Shown here: positions 9,257-17,142 of the stretch, piece by piece
Layout: every line of letters starts with the position of its first letter
How positions within the stretch are numbered: the stretch's first letter is position 1
DNA from: Lactobacillus melliventris
Lineage (GTDB): Bacteria; Bacillota; Bacilli; Lactobacillales; Lactobacillaceae
Assembly (NCBI RefSeq): GCF_013346935.1
Contig: NZ_JAAEEB010000001.1
Span: 62,001 to 126,000, forward strand
DNA: 64,000 nucleotides
Reading direction: 5' to 3'
Made by a program: the position numbers and the translations under genes
Notes under the pieces: generated by a model
Databases searched by the model: none
Told to the model about the DNA's origin: nothing
Seen by the model: only the letters and a program-made list of their open reading frames with translations

Positions 9257-9292
9257 ATGGCATTGGCAAAGTATGGTGATTTTGTTCAATAA
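9257..9292 (+). CDS. Putative 11-codon leader peptide MALAKYGDFVQ
   Basis: An ATG with GAGG at 8-nt spacing opens an 11-codon frame ending in TAA, three bases before the stem of an intrinsic terminator. The start codon itself lies in a small palindrome (CCAATG-G-CATTGG, 9254-9266). The arrangement is that of translation-coupled attenuation: a ribosome stalled in the leader could disturb the terminator stem and let transcription reach the ABC genes. Leader-controlled drug exporters of this type are known (bmrB-bmrCD of Bacillus), but the peptide itself is not recognised. Translation is inferred, not shown. Confidence 0.55.
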   Translation: MALAKYGDFVQ

Positions 9293-9294
9293 GA

Positions 9295-9335
9295 GCAATT
9301 ATTAAAGGACACTTTCCTTTGGTAATTGCCTTTTT
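9295..9335 (+). terminator. Attenuator-like terminator before the ABC exporter
   Basis: GCAATTATTAAAGGA and TCCTTTGGTAATTGC form a 15-bp stem (two G-U pairs) with the 5-nt loop CACTT, followed by C and five T. It lies between the only visible promoter and the ABC ATPase start at 9369. Confidence 0.8.
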
Positions 9336-9368
9336 GTGCCGGATTTGATAAAAAATGGAGTTTGAAAC

Positions 9369-10355
9369 ATGGTCGAAAATGCAATTGAAGTACATGATCT
9401 GTCAAAAAAATATGCGGTGGCCACCAGAGGCGAGACTTGGCATGCTATAGCAAAAAATATTTTTAAGCCAGAAAGAACGGTTGTTAATGCCGTTAAATCC
9501 TTAAACTTTACTATTAAACCAGGAGAGAAAGTAGGTTTTATTGGACAAAATGGTGCAGGTAAAACTACTACTATAAAGATGTTAACAGGTACTCTTTTTC
9601 CATCTTCAGGTTACTGCAGGGTCAATGGCTTTGATCCTACCAAAAGGACTAATGATTTTAAAAAATCAATTTCGGTGGTGATGGGAAACAGGTCACAACT
9701 TTTTCCCGATTTAACTCCCAGAGATTATTTAAAGCTCTTACAATCAATGTATGATATTTCTGAAACATCTTTTCAAGAAACAGTTAATAATCTAGCTCGA
9801 GTATTAAACGTTACAAGAAAGTTAGATACTCAAACACGTAAATTATCACTGGGAGAGAGGATGAAAATTGAATTTTTAGCGGGTGTAGCCACCAGACCTA
9901 AAGTGCTCTTTCTAGATGAGCCTACAATAGGGCTTGATGTTTTGGCAAAAAGAGACATCCGCAAATTCCTTTTGCAACTAAATAAAGAAGAAAAACTGAC
10001 CGTCTTCTTGACTTCCCATGATATGGAAGATATTGCGACTATCTGCGACCGCTTAATAATTGTTAATCACGGAGAAATTATGTGGAATGGTCAAAAACAG
10101 GATCTACTAGATAAATTCAGTAGTAATAAATACATTACTTTTGATAAATCAGAAACTTTTGCTGAGAAGAATATTGAGGGTAAAATAATCAATCAGGATG
10201 ATTTAACAATTACCATCAAAGTTCCAAATGAAGAAGTTGATGATATGATTGCATTCCTTGCCAAAAACAAGCAGGGTTCAAATTATCAAATAAATGAACT
10301 GAAGCTGGAAGACATTATCTTAGAATTATTTGCCGAGGAGAATCAAAAATGTTAA
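9369..10355 (+). CDS. ABC transporter ATP-binding protein (COG4586-like exporter)
   Basis: A 328-residue cytosolic ATPase. Walker A GQNGAGKTTT is near residue 59, the signature is LSLGERMKIEF (a variant of LSGGQ), Walker B is VLFLDEPTIGLD and the switch histidine is in FLTSHDMED. A C-terminal extension of about 90 residues after the nucleotide domain fits the DrrA/COG4586 group rather than the short 230-residue type. It overlaps the next permease by 7 nt. With the two ABC-2 permeases downstream it forms a heteromeric efflux system of unknown substrate. Expression appears to depend on the leader and terminator at 9257-9335. Confidence 0.85.
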   Translation: MVENAIEVHDLSKKYAVATRGETWHAIAKNIFKPERTVVNAVKSLNFTIKPGEKVGFIGQNGAGKTTTIKMLTGTLFPSSGYCRVNGFDPTKRTNDFKKSISVVMGNRSQLFPDLTPRDYLKLLQSMYDISETSFQETVNNLARVLNVTRKLDTQTRKLSLGERMKIEFLAGVATRPKVLFLDEPTIGLDVLAKRDIRKFLLQLNKEEKLTVFLTSHDMEDIATICDRLIIVNHGEIMWNGQKQDLLDKFSSNKYITFDKSETFAEKNIEGKIINQDDLTITIKVPNEEVDDMIAFLAKNKQGSNYQINELKLEDIILELFAEENQKC

Positions 10356-11146
10356 AAACATACCGTGCAGTAAGTAAAATTTCCCTCAAGTCTATTTTAG
10401 CGAATAAAAGCAGTGTGGTGATTTTGCTACTGCAAGCTCTTGTGCCAAGTATAGTAATGTTTTATCTGTGGTCTTTAATATTAAATCACGGGCAAACAGT
10501 GGGCGGATTTACTAAAAATCAAATTGTTATTTACTACATTGGCGTTAACTTTATCAATTCCTTTGTCTGGTATGCAATTGATTGGGAATTAAATGATGAT
10601 ATTCATTCGGGTGAATTGTCAAACATTGTTCATCGACCAATAGCAATTGAAAAATATTATTTCGCTAAAATGGTTGGCGACCGATTAGCAAATCTACTTC
10701 TGCTGGCTCCAATACTGATAATTGGAATATTATATATTCTAGTAAAAAATTTATTGCAGATATCACTGATAGTGCTGTTGGAATTTGCCTTTAGCATTAT
10801 TATGTCAGCGGTGCTTTGGTTTCTTTTCTCTTACATCATAGGTAGTGTTGCTTATTGGTTTGATAACCTCTTCTTTGTTTTACTAGTAAAAGAAGTGTTG
10901 GTAAACTTGCTGGCTGGTTTTTATTTTCCCTTAGAAATCTTGCCGCCTTTTTTGGTAAAAATAACCAAATGCTTACCTTTTCAGTATTTTAGTTCTTTTC
11001 CCATAGATACTTTGGTAAAAGGGCTCTCCCTACAATCTTGGCTTAATAATACTGGAATTGAGATTGCTTGGGCAGTTAACTTTTATGTAATTGTACAAAT
11101 AGTTAATAGAAAAGGGCTTCAGAGATATTCTGATGTAATGGGTTAG
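10349..11146 (+). CDS. ABC-2 type permease subunit 1 (COG4587-like)
   Basis: A 265-residue membrane protein with about six hydrophobic segments (from about residues 20, 60, 110, 140, 170 and 230). SSVVILLLQALVPSIVMFYLW and LLAGFYFPLEILP are typical of ABC-2 exporter permeases in the COG4587/COG3694 pair. Its ATG overlaps the end of the ATPase gene, implying translational coupling. No substrate-specific feature is visible. It most likely pairs with the product of the following gene. Confidence 0.78.
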   Translation: MLKTYRAVSKISLKSILANKSSVVILLLQALVPSIVMFYLWSLILNHGQTVGGFTKNQIVIYYIGVNFINSFVWYAIDWELNDDIHSGELSNIVHRPIAIEKYYFAKMVGDRLANLLLLAPILIIGILYILVKNLLQISLIVLLEFAFSIIMSAVLWFLFSYIIGSVAYWFDNLFFVLLVKEVLVNLLAGFYFPLEILPPFLVKITKCLPFQYFSSFPIDTLVKGLSLQSWLNNTGIEIAWAVNFYVIVQIVNRKGLQRYSDVMG

Positions 11147-11148
11147 AT

Positions 11149-11931
11149 ATGAAAAATAAATTTAAACTGATCGGTTCTTTAATCAAGATAGCCTTTTTAG
11201 AGACTATTAGTTTTAGGTTGGATACTGTATTTGGTATTATTTCCTCAGTACTTTGGTTGGGTATCCCAATTGCTTTCTTTAAAGTAATTTATTTAAATGT
11301 TGACACTGTTGGAGGCTGGAGTTTTAAGGAATGCCTCTTATTAGTTGGGGTTTATACTATGCTAGATGGCTTCCTGATGGCCTTCTTAGTCAAATCGATG
11401 CCTAAAATGGAAGCTGATATTAGAGAGGGTACGCTTGATTCGGTGCTCCTAAAGCCAATTAATACTAAACTATTTTATTTTTTAAGTTCCATTGAATTTA
11501 CTCAACTAATAAATTCCGTTTTGGGACTGGTAGTAATTATTTATGCGTGTCAAGGAATAAAAATTAGTCTTATCCAACTAGTTTGTTTCTTATTTTCCTG
11601 TGTATTAGGCTGCATATTGTATTATTCATTATGGTATCTCTGGACAATTTCAGCTTTTTGGTTTCCAACTAATTTTGGCAGAAATGATTTATTTTTAAGT
11701 ATGATACAAATGAGTCGTTATCCTGCAAGTATTTATCGTGGCCTGGGCAATATAATATTTAATTTTATTTTGCCTTTTGGCCTAGTTGCATGCCCCGCAA
11801 CAATTATTCTATTAAGGCCAGAAGAATGGCATATTTTGCTACTACAGCTTTTAGTTGCTTTAATATTTGTAGTACTGGATCATGTAATCTGGAATTTAGG
11901 CCTCAAGAAGTATGATGGAGCTGGTAGATAG
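11149..11931 (+). CDS. ABC-2 type permease subunit 2 (COG3694-like)
   Basis: A 260-residue membrane protein with about six hydrophobic helices. FRLDTVFGIISSVLWLGIPIAFF, the cytosolic stretch EADIREGTLDSVLLKPIN and SRYPASIYRG match the partner permease of COG4586/4587 exporters. It starts 2 nt after the previous stop. No clear terminator follows; the next 440 bp hold a broken antitoxin-like gene and the copper promoter. Confidence 0.78.
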   Translation: MKNKFKLIGSLIKIAFLETISFRLDTVFGIISSVLWLGIPIAFFKVIYLNVDTVGGWSFKECLLLVGVYTMLDGFLMAFLVKSMPKMEADIREGTLDSVLLKPINTKLFYFLSSIEFTQLINSVLGLVVIIYACQGIKISLIQLVCFLFSCVLGCILYYSLWYLWTISAFWFPTNFGRNDLFLSMIQMSRYPASIYRGLGNIIFNFILPFGLVACPATIILLRPEEWHILLLQLLVALIFVVLDHVIWNLGLKKYDGAGR

Positions 11932-12030
11932 CTAAGTAAACTGTTTTCCATAAAGCTTGCACAGCCGTATAAATTTTTTTAGAATATTCCTGTCAGTTTT
12001 TATTTTAAAATATGGGAAAAGGGATAAGCG

Positions 12031-12233
12031 GTGAAAGACGAACTAGTTACAGTTAGTTTAGATAATGCAGTAGTAAAAAATGCTAAGTTTAATTTGGAAA
12101 AATATGGTATTTCAGTTGGTAAATATCTCCAGTTAATGTGCTACTGGCTGCGGAAAATAAAACAGAACTTAAGCAAATAATGTTAGATAAAAATGACCTC
12201 ACTCAATGGTTAAAGCGATTAGATGCCGATTGA
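12031..12233 (+). pseudogene. Frameshifted RelB/DinJ-like antitoxin remnant
   Basis: A GTG after AAGGG opens a frame reading MKDELVTVSLDNAVVKNAKF then LEKYGISVGKYLQLM, similar in layout to the ribbon-helix-helix start of RelB/DinJ antitoxins. It then runs into CYWLRK and a stop at 12178. Shifting one frame near 12136-12141 gives LLAAENKTELKQIM and LTQWLKRLDAD with a stop at 12231, a plausible continuation. The gene therefore looks broken by a small indel. No toxin gene lies next to it. The family call rests on a short match; the two-frame structure is seen directly. Confidence 0.5.
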
Positions 12234-12241
12234 TAGTGCTG

Positions 12242-12273
12242 AAACTTACTGATGTTCTCAGTAAGTTTTTTTT
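12242..12273 (+). terminator. Intrinsic terminator before the copper operon
   Basis: AAACTTACTGA / TCAGTAAGTTT, a perfect 11-bp stem with a 5-nt loop followed by a T run. It insulates the copper promoter from upstream transcription. Confidence 0.85.
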
Positions 12274-12284
12274 GAGCATTTATG

Positions 12285-12313
12285 TTTACATTTGTAGATA
12301 CATAATTTATACT
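12285..12313 (+). promoter_or_regulatory. Promoter of the copper operon
   Basis: TTTACA (12285-12290), 17 bp, TATACT (12308-12313). The -35 overlaps cop box 1 and the initially transcribed region holds cop box 2, so repressor binding would block the promoter from both sides. Confidence 0.75.
12287..12296 (+). promoter_or_regulatory. Cop box 1 (CopY operator)
   Basis: TACATTTGTA matches the CopY operator consensus TACAnnTGTA exactly and overlaps the -35 hexamer. Confidence 0.85.
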
Positions 12314-12323
12314 AAACTTAGTT

Positions 12324-12333
12324 TACAAATGTA
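12324..12333 (+). promoter_or_regulatory. Cop box 2 (CopY operator)
   Basis: TACAAATGTA matches TACAnnTGTA exactly, 37 bp after box 1 (start to start), just downstream of the -10. Paired boxes are typical of cop operons in enterococci and lactic acid bacteria. Confidence 0.85.
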
Positions 12334-12369
12334 GACATTAATAATAAGCTTCATCGGGGAGGAATTATC

Positions 12370-12741
12370 ATGAATAGGATTATTATTTTATGCTTAGGAC
12401 TCGCACTTATTGCCTTTATCGCATGGTGGTTCTTTGGTAAGCACCAAGTAGCAACAGAAAATGCGTCTGTTAGTTCGAATAAGCAAAGTGTTGATATTGA
12501 GGTCAAAGGCGGATATTCTCCAGAAAAAGTTATCTTAAAGAGAGGAGTACCGGCTACCTTAAACTTTAAAAGAACCGATTCTTCTAGTTGCTTAGACCAT
12601 GTTATCTTCTCAGATTTTGGTATAAATCAAAAATTGCCTCAAGGTAAAACTGAACCGATTAAAATAGATACATCCAAAGCCGGCGAATATGAATGGGCAT
12701 GCAGTATGAATATGTTTCATGGTAAGGTTATTGTCAAATAG
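12370..12741 (+). CDS. Membrane-anchored cupredoxin-domain protein
   Basis: A 123-residue protein with an N-terminal membrane anchor (about residues 2-21) and an extracytoplasmic cupredoxin fold. Candidate copper ligands are in SSSCLDHV and in the C-terminal WACSMNMFHGKV (Cys, Met and His residues), as in plastocyanin/azurin-like domains. GGGGAGG lies before the ATG. It is first in an operon with the copper ATPase and downstream of two cop boxes, so it probably binds Cu at the outer face of the membrane and helps export or tolerance. The exact biochemical role in lactobacilli is not established from sequence. Confidence 0.8.
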   Translation: MNRIIILCLGLALIAFIAWWFFGKHQVATENASVSSNKQSVDIEVKGGYSPEKVILKRGVPATLNFKRTDSSSCLDHVIFSDFGINQKLPQGKTEPIKIDTSKAGEYEWACSMNMFHGKVIVK

Positions 12742-12753
12742 ATTGTCAAATAG
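12730..12753 (+). repeat. 12-bp tandem duplication at a stop codon
   Basis: ATTGTCAAATAG occurs twice head to tail, covering the last codons and stop of the cupredoxin gene and then repeating once in the spacer. It looks like a recent slippage event that lengthened the gap to the ATPase gene. Confidence 0.85.
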
Positions 12754-12766
12754 ATAGGGTAAAAGA

Positions 12767-14674
12767 ATGAAAATAACAACACGTTTTTGGACGTCGCTAA
12801 TATTATCACTACCGATGCTAGTTGAAATGATCATTCATCCTTTTACTGGCTGGATGTTGCCTGGCGGAGAATGGACCATGCTGATAGCAACTACGATTAT
12901 TATGTTGATTTCAGCCGGTCCATTTGTTTCCAGTGCTTGGTCTGCATTTAAAAAACATCATTCAAATATGGACACCCTGGTTGCTTTAGGGACATCAATA
13001 ACTTATGTTTATAGCATTTATGCCATGTTTACCGGCAAACCCGTATTTTTCGAAAGTGCGGCTTTAGTCATTACTTTTGTTTTACTAGGGCAGGTTTTAG
13101 AAGAAAAAATGCGGTCTACTGCTTCAAATGCTATGGGAAAGTTACTTAATTTAGGCGCAAAAGATGCTCTGGTTAAAAAAGGTGATCATTTTGTCAGTAC
13201 TCCCATCACTCAGGTAGTTAAGGGCGACTTAATTCAAGTGATGCCTGGACAAAAAGTTCCAGTAGATGGCAAAATTGTTTCCGGCAATTCCAGTGTTGAC
13301 GAATCTATGGTAACTGGTGAAAGCATGCCGGTTAAAAAGATTAGTGGTGACCAAGTTATTGGGGCAACAATTAATCAAACAGGTTCATTTGTAATGGAAG
13401 CTCAAAAAGTTGTCAATGATACCATGTTGGCTCAAATAGTGGCTATAGTAAAAAAGGCGCAGAACAGTCATGCGCCAATTCAAAAATTAACCGATAAAGT
13501 TGCCAATATTTTTGTTCCTACTGTTTTGATTATTGCAATTCTAACTTTTTTAGTTTGGTATATTTTTCTCGGTAAAAATATTGCAACTGCTTTAGTTTTT
13601 GCTGTTGCAGTAATGGTGATTGCCTGTCCTTGTGCTTTGGGTCTGGCTACCCCAACAGCCTTAATGGTAGGAACTGGTCGTGGTGCCAAAATGGGCATTT
13701 TAATCAAAAACGGCGAAATTTTAGAGGCTGCAAACAGCATTGATACTATAGTTTTTGATAAAACGGGAACGATTACCAAAGGTCAACCACAAGTAACAGA
13801 TATTGTTGGAGATAAAGAAAATGTCCTACAATATGCTGCCAGTTTAGAAAAATTTTCTGAACATCCTCTTGCTCCGGCTATTTTAACTACAGCTAAAAAA
13901 GAAAAAATTGATTTTCTACCAGTAGAAGACTTTAAAGTTATTGAAGGGCAAGGTGTGAGCGGCCTTATTAATGGAAAAAAGATTTTGGTAGGCAGACCCA
14001 AAGATCGGGATGCAGTTCTTATTTCACCAGAGTTTAAAGCTAAAGCTGCAGCTTTGACGAATGCCGCTAAAACTGTAGTAGCAGTCGTTGTAAATAATAA
14101 AGTGTTTGGTTTAATTGCAATTCAAGATGCACCTAAAGAAAACGCCAAAAAAGCAATTTCCGATTTACATCAATTAGGACTTAAAACGGTTATGCTCACC
14201 GGTGATAATCAGCAGGTAGCTACGGCGATTGCAAAGCAGGTTGGTATTGATCAAGTAATGGCTGAAGTTTTACCAGTTGATAAAGCTGATACCATTAAAA
14301 AGCTGCAGAAAAAGCATCATGTGGCTTTTGTGGGTGATGGGATCAACGATGCGCCAGCTCTTACCCAAGCAGACGTAGGAATTGCCATGGGTTCCGGTAC
14401 TGATGTCGCAATCGATGCAGGTGGCATCGTATTAATTAAAAACGATTTGGAAGATGTTGTACGCGCTTTGAAACTGAGTCGCAAGACTTTTAACAGAATT
14501 AAGTTAAATCTATTTTGGGCCTTCATATATAATGTTTTAGGCATACCAGTAGCTGCTGGTTTATTTGCTGGGGTAGGTCTTACTCTAAGTCCAGAAATTG
14601 CCGGCTTAGCTATGGCGTTTAGTTCACTATCAGTTGTTATCAGTTCTGTTTTATTAGGAAAAGCAAAAATATAG
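12767..14674 (+). CDS. copB: Copper-translocating P1B-type ATPase (CopB-like)
   Basis: A 635-residue membrane ATPase. Motifs in order: [16 protein letters not shown], the actuator loop TGESMPVKK, the intramembrane CPC (287-289) in [14 protein letters not shown], the phosphorylation site DKTGT (Asp331), SEHPLAP (His of the nucleotide domain) and [10 protein letters not shown]. The C-terminal helices carry YN and MxxSS copper-binding positions. No N-terminal heavy-metal-associated domain or His-rich stretch precedes the first helix, so copA versus copB naming is uncertain. It exports copper from the cytosol and shares the cop-box promoter with the cupredoxin gene. Confidence 0.9.
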   Translation: MKITTRFWTSLILSLPMLVEMIIHPFTGWMLPGGEWTMLIATTIIMLISAGPFVSSAWSAFKKHHSNMDTLVALGTSITYVYSIYAMFTGKPVFFESAALVITFVLLGQVLEEKMRSTASNAMGKLLNLGAKDALVKKGDHFVSTPITQVVKGDLIQVMPGQKVPVDGKIVSGNSSVDESMVTGESMPVKKISGDQVIGATINQTGSFVMEAQKVVNDTMLAQIVAIVKKAQNSHAPIQKLTDKVANIFVPTVLIIAILTFLVWYIFLGKNIATALVFAVAVMVIACPCALGLATPTALMVGTGRGAKMGILIKNGEILEAANSIDTIVFDKTGTITKGQPQVTDIVGDKENVLQYAASLEKFSEHPLAPAILTTAKKEKIDFLPVEDFKVIEGQGVSGLINGKKILVGRPKDRDAVLISPEFKAKAAALTNAAKTVVAVVVNNKVFGLIAIQDAPKENAKKAISDLHQLGLKTVMLTGDNQQVATAIAKQVGIDQVMAEVLPVDKADTIKKLQKKHHVAFVGDGINDAPALTQADVGIAMGSGTDVAIDAGGIVLIKNDLEDVVRALKLSRKTFNRIKLNLFWAFIYNVLGIPVAAGLFAGVGLTLSPEIAGLAMAFSSLSVVISSVLLGKAKI

Positions 14675-14688
14675 CATTATAAAAGTAA

Positions 14689-14724
14689 AAGGGCAGTTGA
14701 ATTATATTCAACCGCTCTTTTTTT
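14689..14724 (+). terminator. Intrinsic terminator after the copper ATPase
   Basis: AGGGCAGTTGAAT pairs with ATTCAACCGCTCT with a small internal mismatch, followed by seven T. Confidence 0.7.
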
Positions 14725-14736
14725 ACTGTGTGAACT

Positions 14737-15456
14737 TTAATAATGATGTTTTCCTTTGGCTAAAACAGGCTTGATTTGAATAATATAAGCAAAAATACCA
14801 ATAATAAGCCAAATGAAGGTAATAAATATGCTGTAAGTAAGATTCGCATGACCAGTTTTAATATAAGTAACTGGTTCTGAAAAAGGAAATAATAAAGCAA
14901 TTGCTTTTAACCAATCAGGATAAGCTGAAATTACAACTAGTACTCCTGATATTAATTGGGCTAAACTACTAAAAATATTCTCCAAAAAATAAGGATCATT
15001 CATTTGCCAGGAAATAGCCCAAGATACAAAGCCTAAAGCGCAGCCATAAAGACATAAAAGCGGTAGCATGAGCAAAGCTCGTCCAATAATGTCTAGGGGC
15101 GCACCTACTAAGTACAATAGAAAGAGGTTAATTAGTGCTAAAGTGCAGCCTATAATAATGGCAACAATGCACTTAGTAAGCCAATATCTGAAACTAAAAG
15201 GCTTTTTGGCAATTAATTCAAAGTCAATCTTTAAATTTGCATCGGTAATCACAGCAGAACAAAATGTCTCAAGAGTAAGTACCGCTGCATCTATTGCAAT
15301 TGAACTGATGGCAACATCCCAATTAAACTGATTAGAATACTGCATATTGATTAATACTAACAGGGCTAGATTAATCATGGGTGTGATAAAAAAGTAGGTC
15401 AGCTTTGTCCGCCAATTATTCAAAAATGAAAGGCCTGAGAACTGTGTAGCAAACAT
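14737..15456 (-). CDS. ABC-2 type permease (second subunit of minus-strand exporter)
   Basis: A 239-residue protein with about six hydrophobic helices, beginning FATQFSGLSFLNNWRTKLTYF and ending in a His-rich KGKHHY tail. Its ATG shares one base with the stop of the upstream permease gene (TAATG), which implies coupled translation; its own ribosome site is distant. It belongs with the permease and ATPase that precede it in the operon. Substrate unknown; sodium, drug or peptide export are all possible for this class. Confidence 0.72.
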   Translation of the reverse strand: MFATQFSGLSFLNNWRTKLTYFFITPMINLALLVLINMQYSNQFNWDVAISSIAIDAAVLTLETFCSAVITDANLKIDFELIAKKPFSFRYWLTKCIVAIIIGCTLALINLFLLYLVGAPLDIIGRALLMLPLLCLYGCALGFVSWAISWQMNDPYFLENIFSSLAQLISGVLVVISAYPDWLKAIALLFPFSEPVTYIKTGHANLTYSIFITFIWLIIGIFAYIIQIKPVLAKGKHHY

Positions 15457-16187
15457 TAGATAATTTTCAGAGCTCCTTTCCTTCTTACCAGGTCGTTAAT
15501 TTTTCTGACAATAACCACAATTAATACAATCCAAAGAAGTAAACTGCAGAAATAAGAAGACCAGTTGAGGCTTTTATTATGGGATAAAGCAGCAATTGGT
15601 GCCGTGATTGGAATAAACCATTGTGATACGTTGGTTAATGGTCCTAAAATGGTATTATTGCCGAATAATCCTGCTAATAATAATATTGGGGTTCCGATTA
15701 AACTCTCATAGACCATTGCATTTGGTGACAGAGTTAGAAAAGATGAAATTAAGATGCCCATTACTGAGCACCCGATCCACATTAGAAAAATTAGCAAAAT
15801 CTGGTCCAGAGAAATTTTACCAGTAGCTGCTCCTAATATTTTGGCCAGAATAAATGCAATCGGAAACGAAAATAGGCCATAGCTCGATGCAGGCAAAAGC
15901 AAGGTAATTAAAGAAGCTCGCTCGTCATATTGACTGTTTAGCAAATATGGCAGCGTTCCTTTGTAACGTTCAAAACTAATGCAACCGGCAACGGTTGTAC
16001 AAGAAGTCCACATGCCAAAAATACCGCTTTGGAGCCATATTTGTGTATTAGCCAAATTATGTGTAGCGTACGCCATAATATATTGCATTAAGAAGATAGA
16101 AGTAGTACTTGTGATCGTCAACCAGACAAAATATTGATCTGAAAGATAATCTTTAACATGAAAGAGGAAAAGACGAATAAAACGCAT
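15456..16187 (-). CDS. ABC-2 type permease (first subunit)
   Basis: A 243-residue protein with about six hydrophobic segments. The stretch ISFERYKGTLPYLLNSQY resembles the coupling-helix region of ABC-2 exporters, where a conserved E-x-G-T faces the ATPase. AAGGAGG, encoded within the last codons of the ATPase gene, precedes its ATG, so the operon is tightly packed. It probably forms a heterodimer with the next gene product. Substrate not deducible. Confidence 0.72.
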   Translation of the reverse strand: MRFIRLFLFHVKDYLSDQYFVWLTITSTTSIFLMQYIMAYATHNLANTQIWLQSGIFGMWTSCTTVAGCISFERYKGTLPYLLNSQYDERASLITLLLPASSYGLFSFPIAFILAKILGAATGKISLDQILLIFLMWIGCSVMGILISSFLTLSPNAMVYESLIGTPILLLAGLFGNNTILGPLTNVSQWFIPITAPIAALSHNKSLNWSSYFCSLLLWIVLIVVIVRKINDLVRRKGALKII

Positions 16188-16189
16188 TT

Positions 16190-16954
16190 TTATTTCCTCC
16201 TTAATTTAGGCGCTAAAGCTAAGTAGGCTTCTTCTAAATTTTTAGGTTTTTGATTTATTTCTTTTTCAGCTAAGCCAAAAACAGCATTAATGGTGCCGGT
16301 AAAAAATACTTTTCCTGCACCTAAAATGACTACCCGCTTAGCCAATTTTTCAACTTCGGACATAGTATGACTGGTTAATAAAATACTAATACCCGAATCA
16401 GACAAATTTTTGATTGTATTCTGCACACTTTGTGCAATTTCAACATCAAGACCACTTGTGGGCTCATCCAAGAGCAATAGATTAGGATTATTGAGCAAAG
16501 AGCGTGCTATATGCAGTCTTTGCGTCATTCCTTTAGAAAATTCTCCCACTTTTTTATTGGCAACATTCAGAAGGTCAACAATGGACAGAACCCGTTCAAT
16601 TTCTTTATTCTGCTTGCGCAAAGGTACCTTAGCCAAGTCATCAAAAAATTGTAAATTTTGCTTAGCTGTAGCGTTACGATAAAAACCTAAATCACCACCA
16701 AAAGAAACGCCTATGTTTGGTCTCTTTCGTGCAGTGGTAATATCTTGACCATTTAAAATCACATGGCCGGAAGTAGGGATTAAATAACCGCCAATGATTG
16801 AGACAATAGTAGTTTTTCCAGCACCATTAGGACCTAAAAGCGCCAGTATCTCTCCTTGGTCAATTGTAAAAGAAACATCATCTAAAGCTTGAAATTTCTG
16901 CTTTTTATCCTTATATGTTTCTTTTAAATGTTTAACTTGTAAAATATTATTCAA
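16190..16954 (-). CDS. ABC exporter ATP-binding protein
   Basis: A 254-residue ATPase. Walker A is GPNGAGKTT, the signature is FSKGMTQRLHIAR, Walker B is LLLLDEPTSGLD and the switch histidine is in LTSHTMSEVEKLA. The TTG at 16954 is preferred because TTGGAG lies 6 nt upstream of it; a TTG at 16966 would place that ribosome site inside the gene. First gene of a three-gene minus-strand operon with two ABC-2 permeases. An extended -10 (TGcTATACT, minus strand near 17075-17083) may drive it. Confidence 0.85.
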   Translation of the reverse strand: MNNILQVKHLKETYKDKKQKFQALDDVSFTIDQGEILALLGPNGAGKTTIVSIIGGYLIPTSGHVILNGQDITTARKRPNIGVSFGGDLGFYRNATAKQNLQFFDDLAKVPLRKQNKEIERVLSIVDLLNVANKKVGEFSKGMTQRLHIARSLLNNPNLLLLDEPTSGLDVEIAQSVQNTIKNLSDSGISILLTSHTMSEVEKLAKRVVILGAGKVFFTGTINAVFGLAEKEINQKPKNLEEAYLALAPKLRRK

Positions 16955-17110
16955 TTTTTTCTCCAAAATTAATTTGTAGTAACTTTATCATTTAAAAAGG
17001 AAGGATGATAAATATTTCGTATACAGGTTAATTTGAAGATCTTTTCATGAACATTAAATCTAATAAGAAAAGTATAGCACAACTTTATTTATTTTTTAAT
17101 TTTTTTACGA

Positions 17111-17138
17111 ATAAAAACCTGCTCATTGCGAGCAGGTT
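17111..17138 (-). terminator. Intrinsic terminator after the FtsX-type ABC operon
   Basis: AACCTGCTC / GAGCAGGTT, a 9-bp stem with a 5-nt loop; on the minus strand it is followed by a T run directly after the permease stop. Confidence 0.85.
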
Positions 17139-17142
17139 ATAA

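Noticed and set aside
16990-17142. Possible 31-codon ORF on the plus strand ending in the terminator hairpin
   Set aside because: Composition is low complexity, the frame runs through the terminator and there is no ribosome site.
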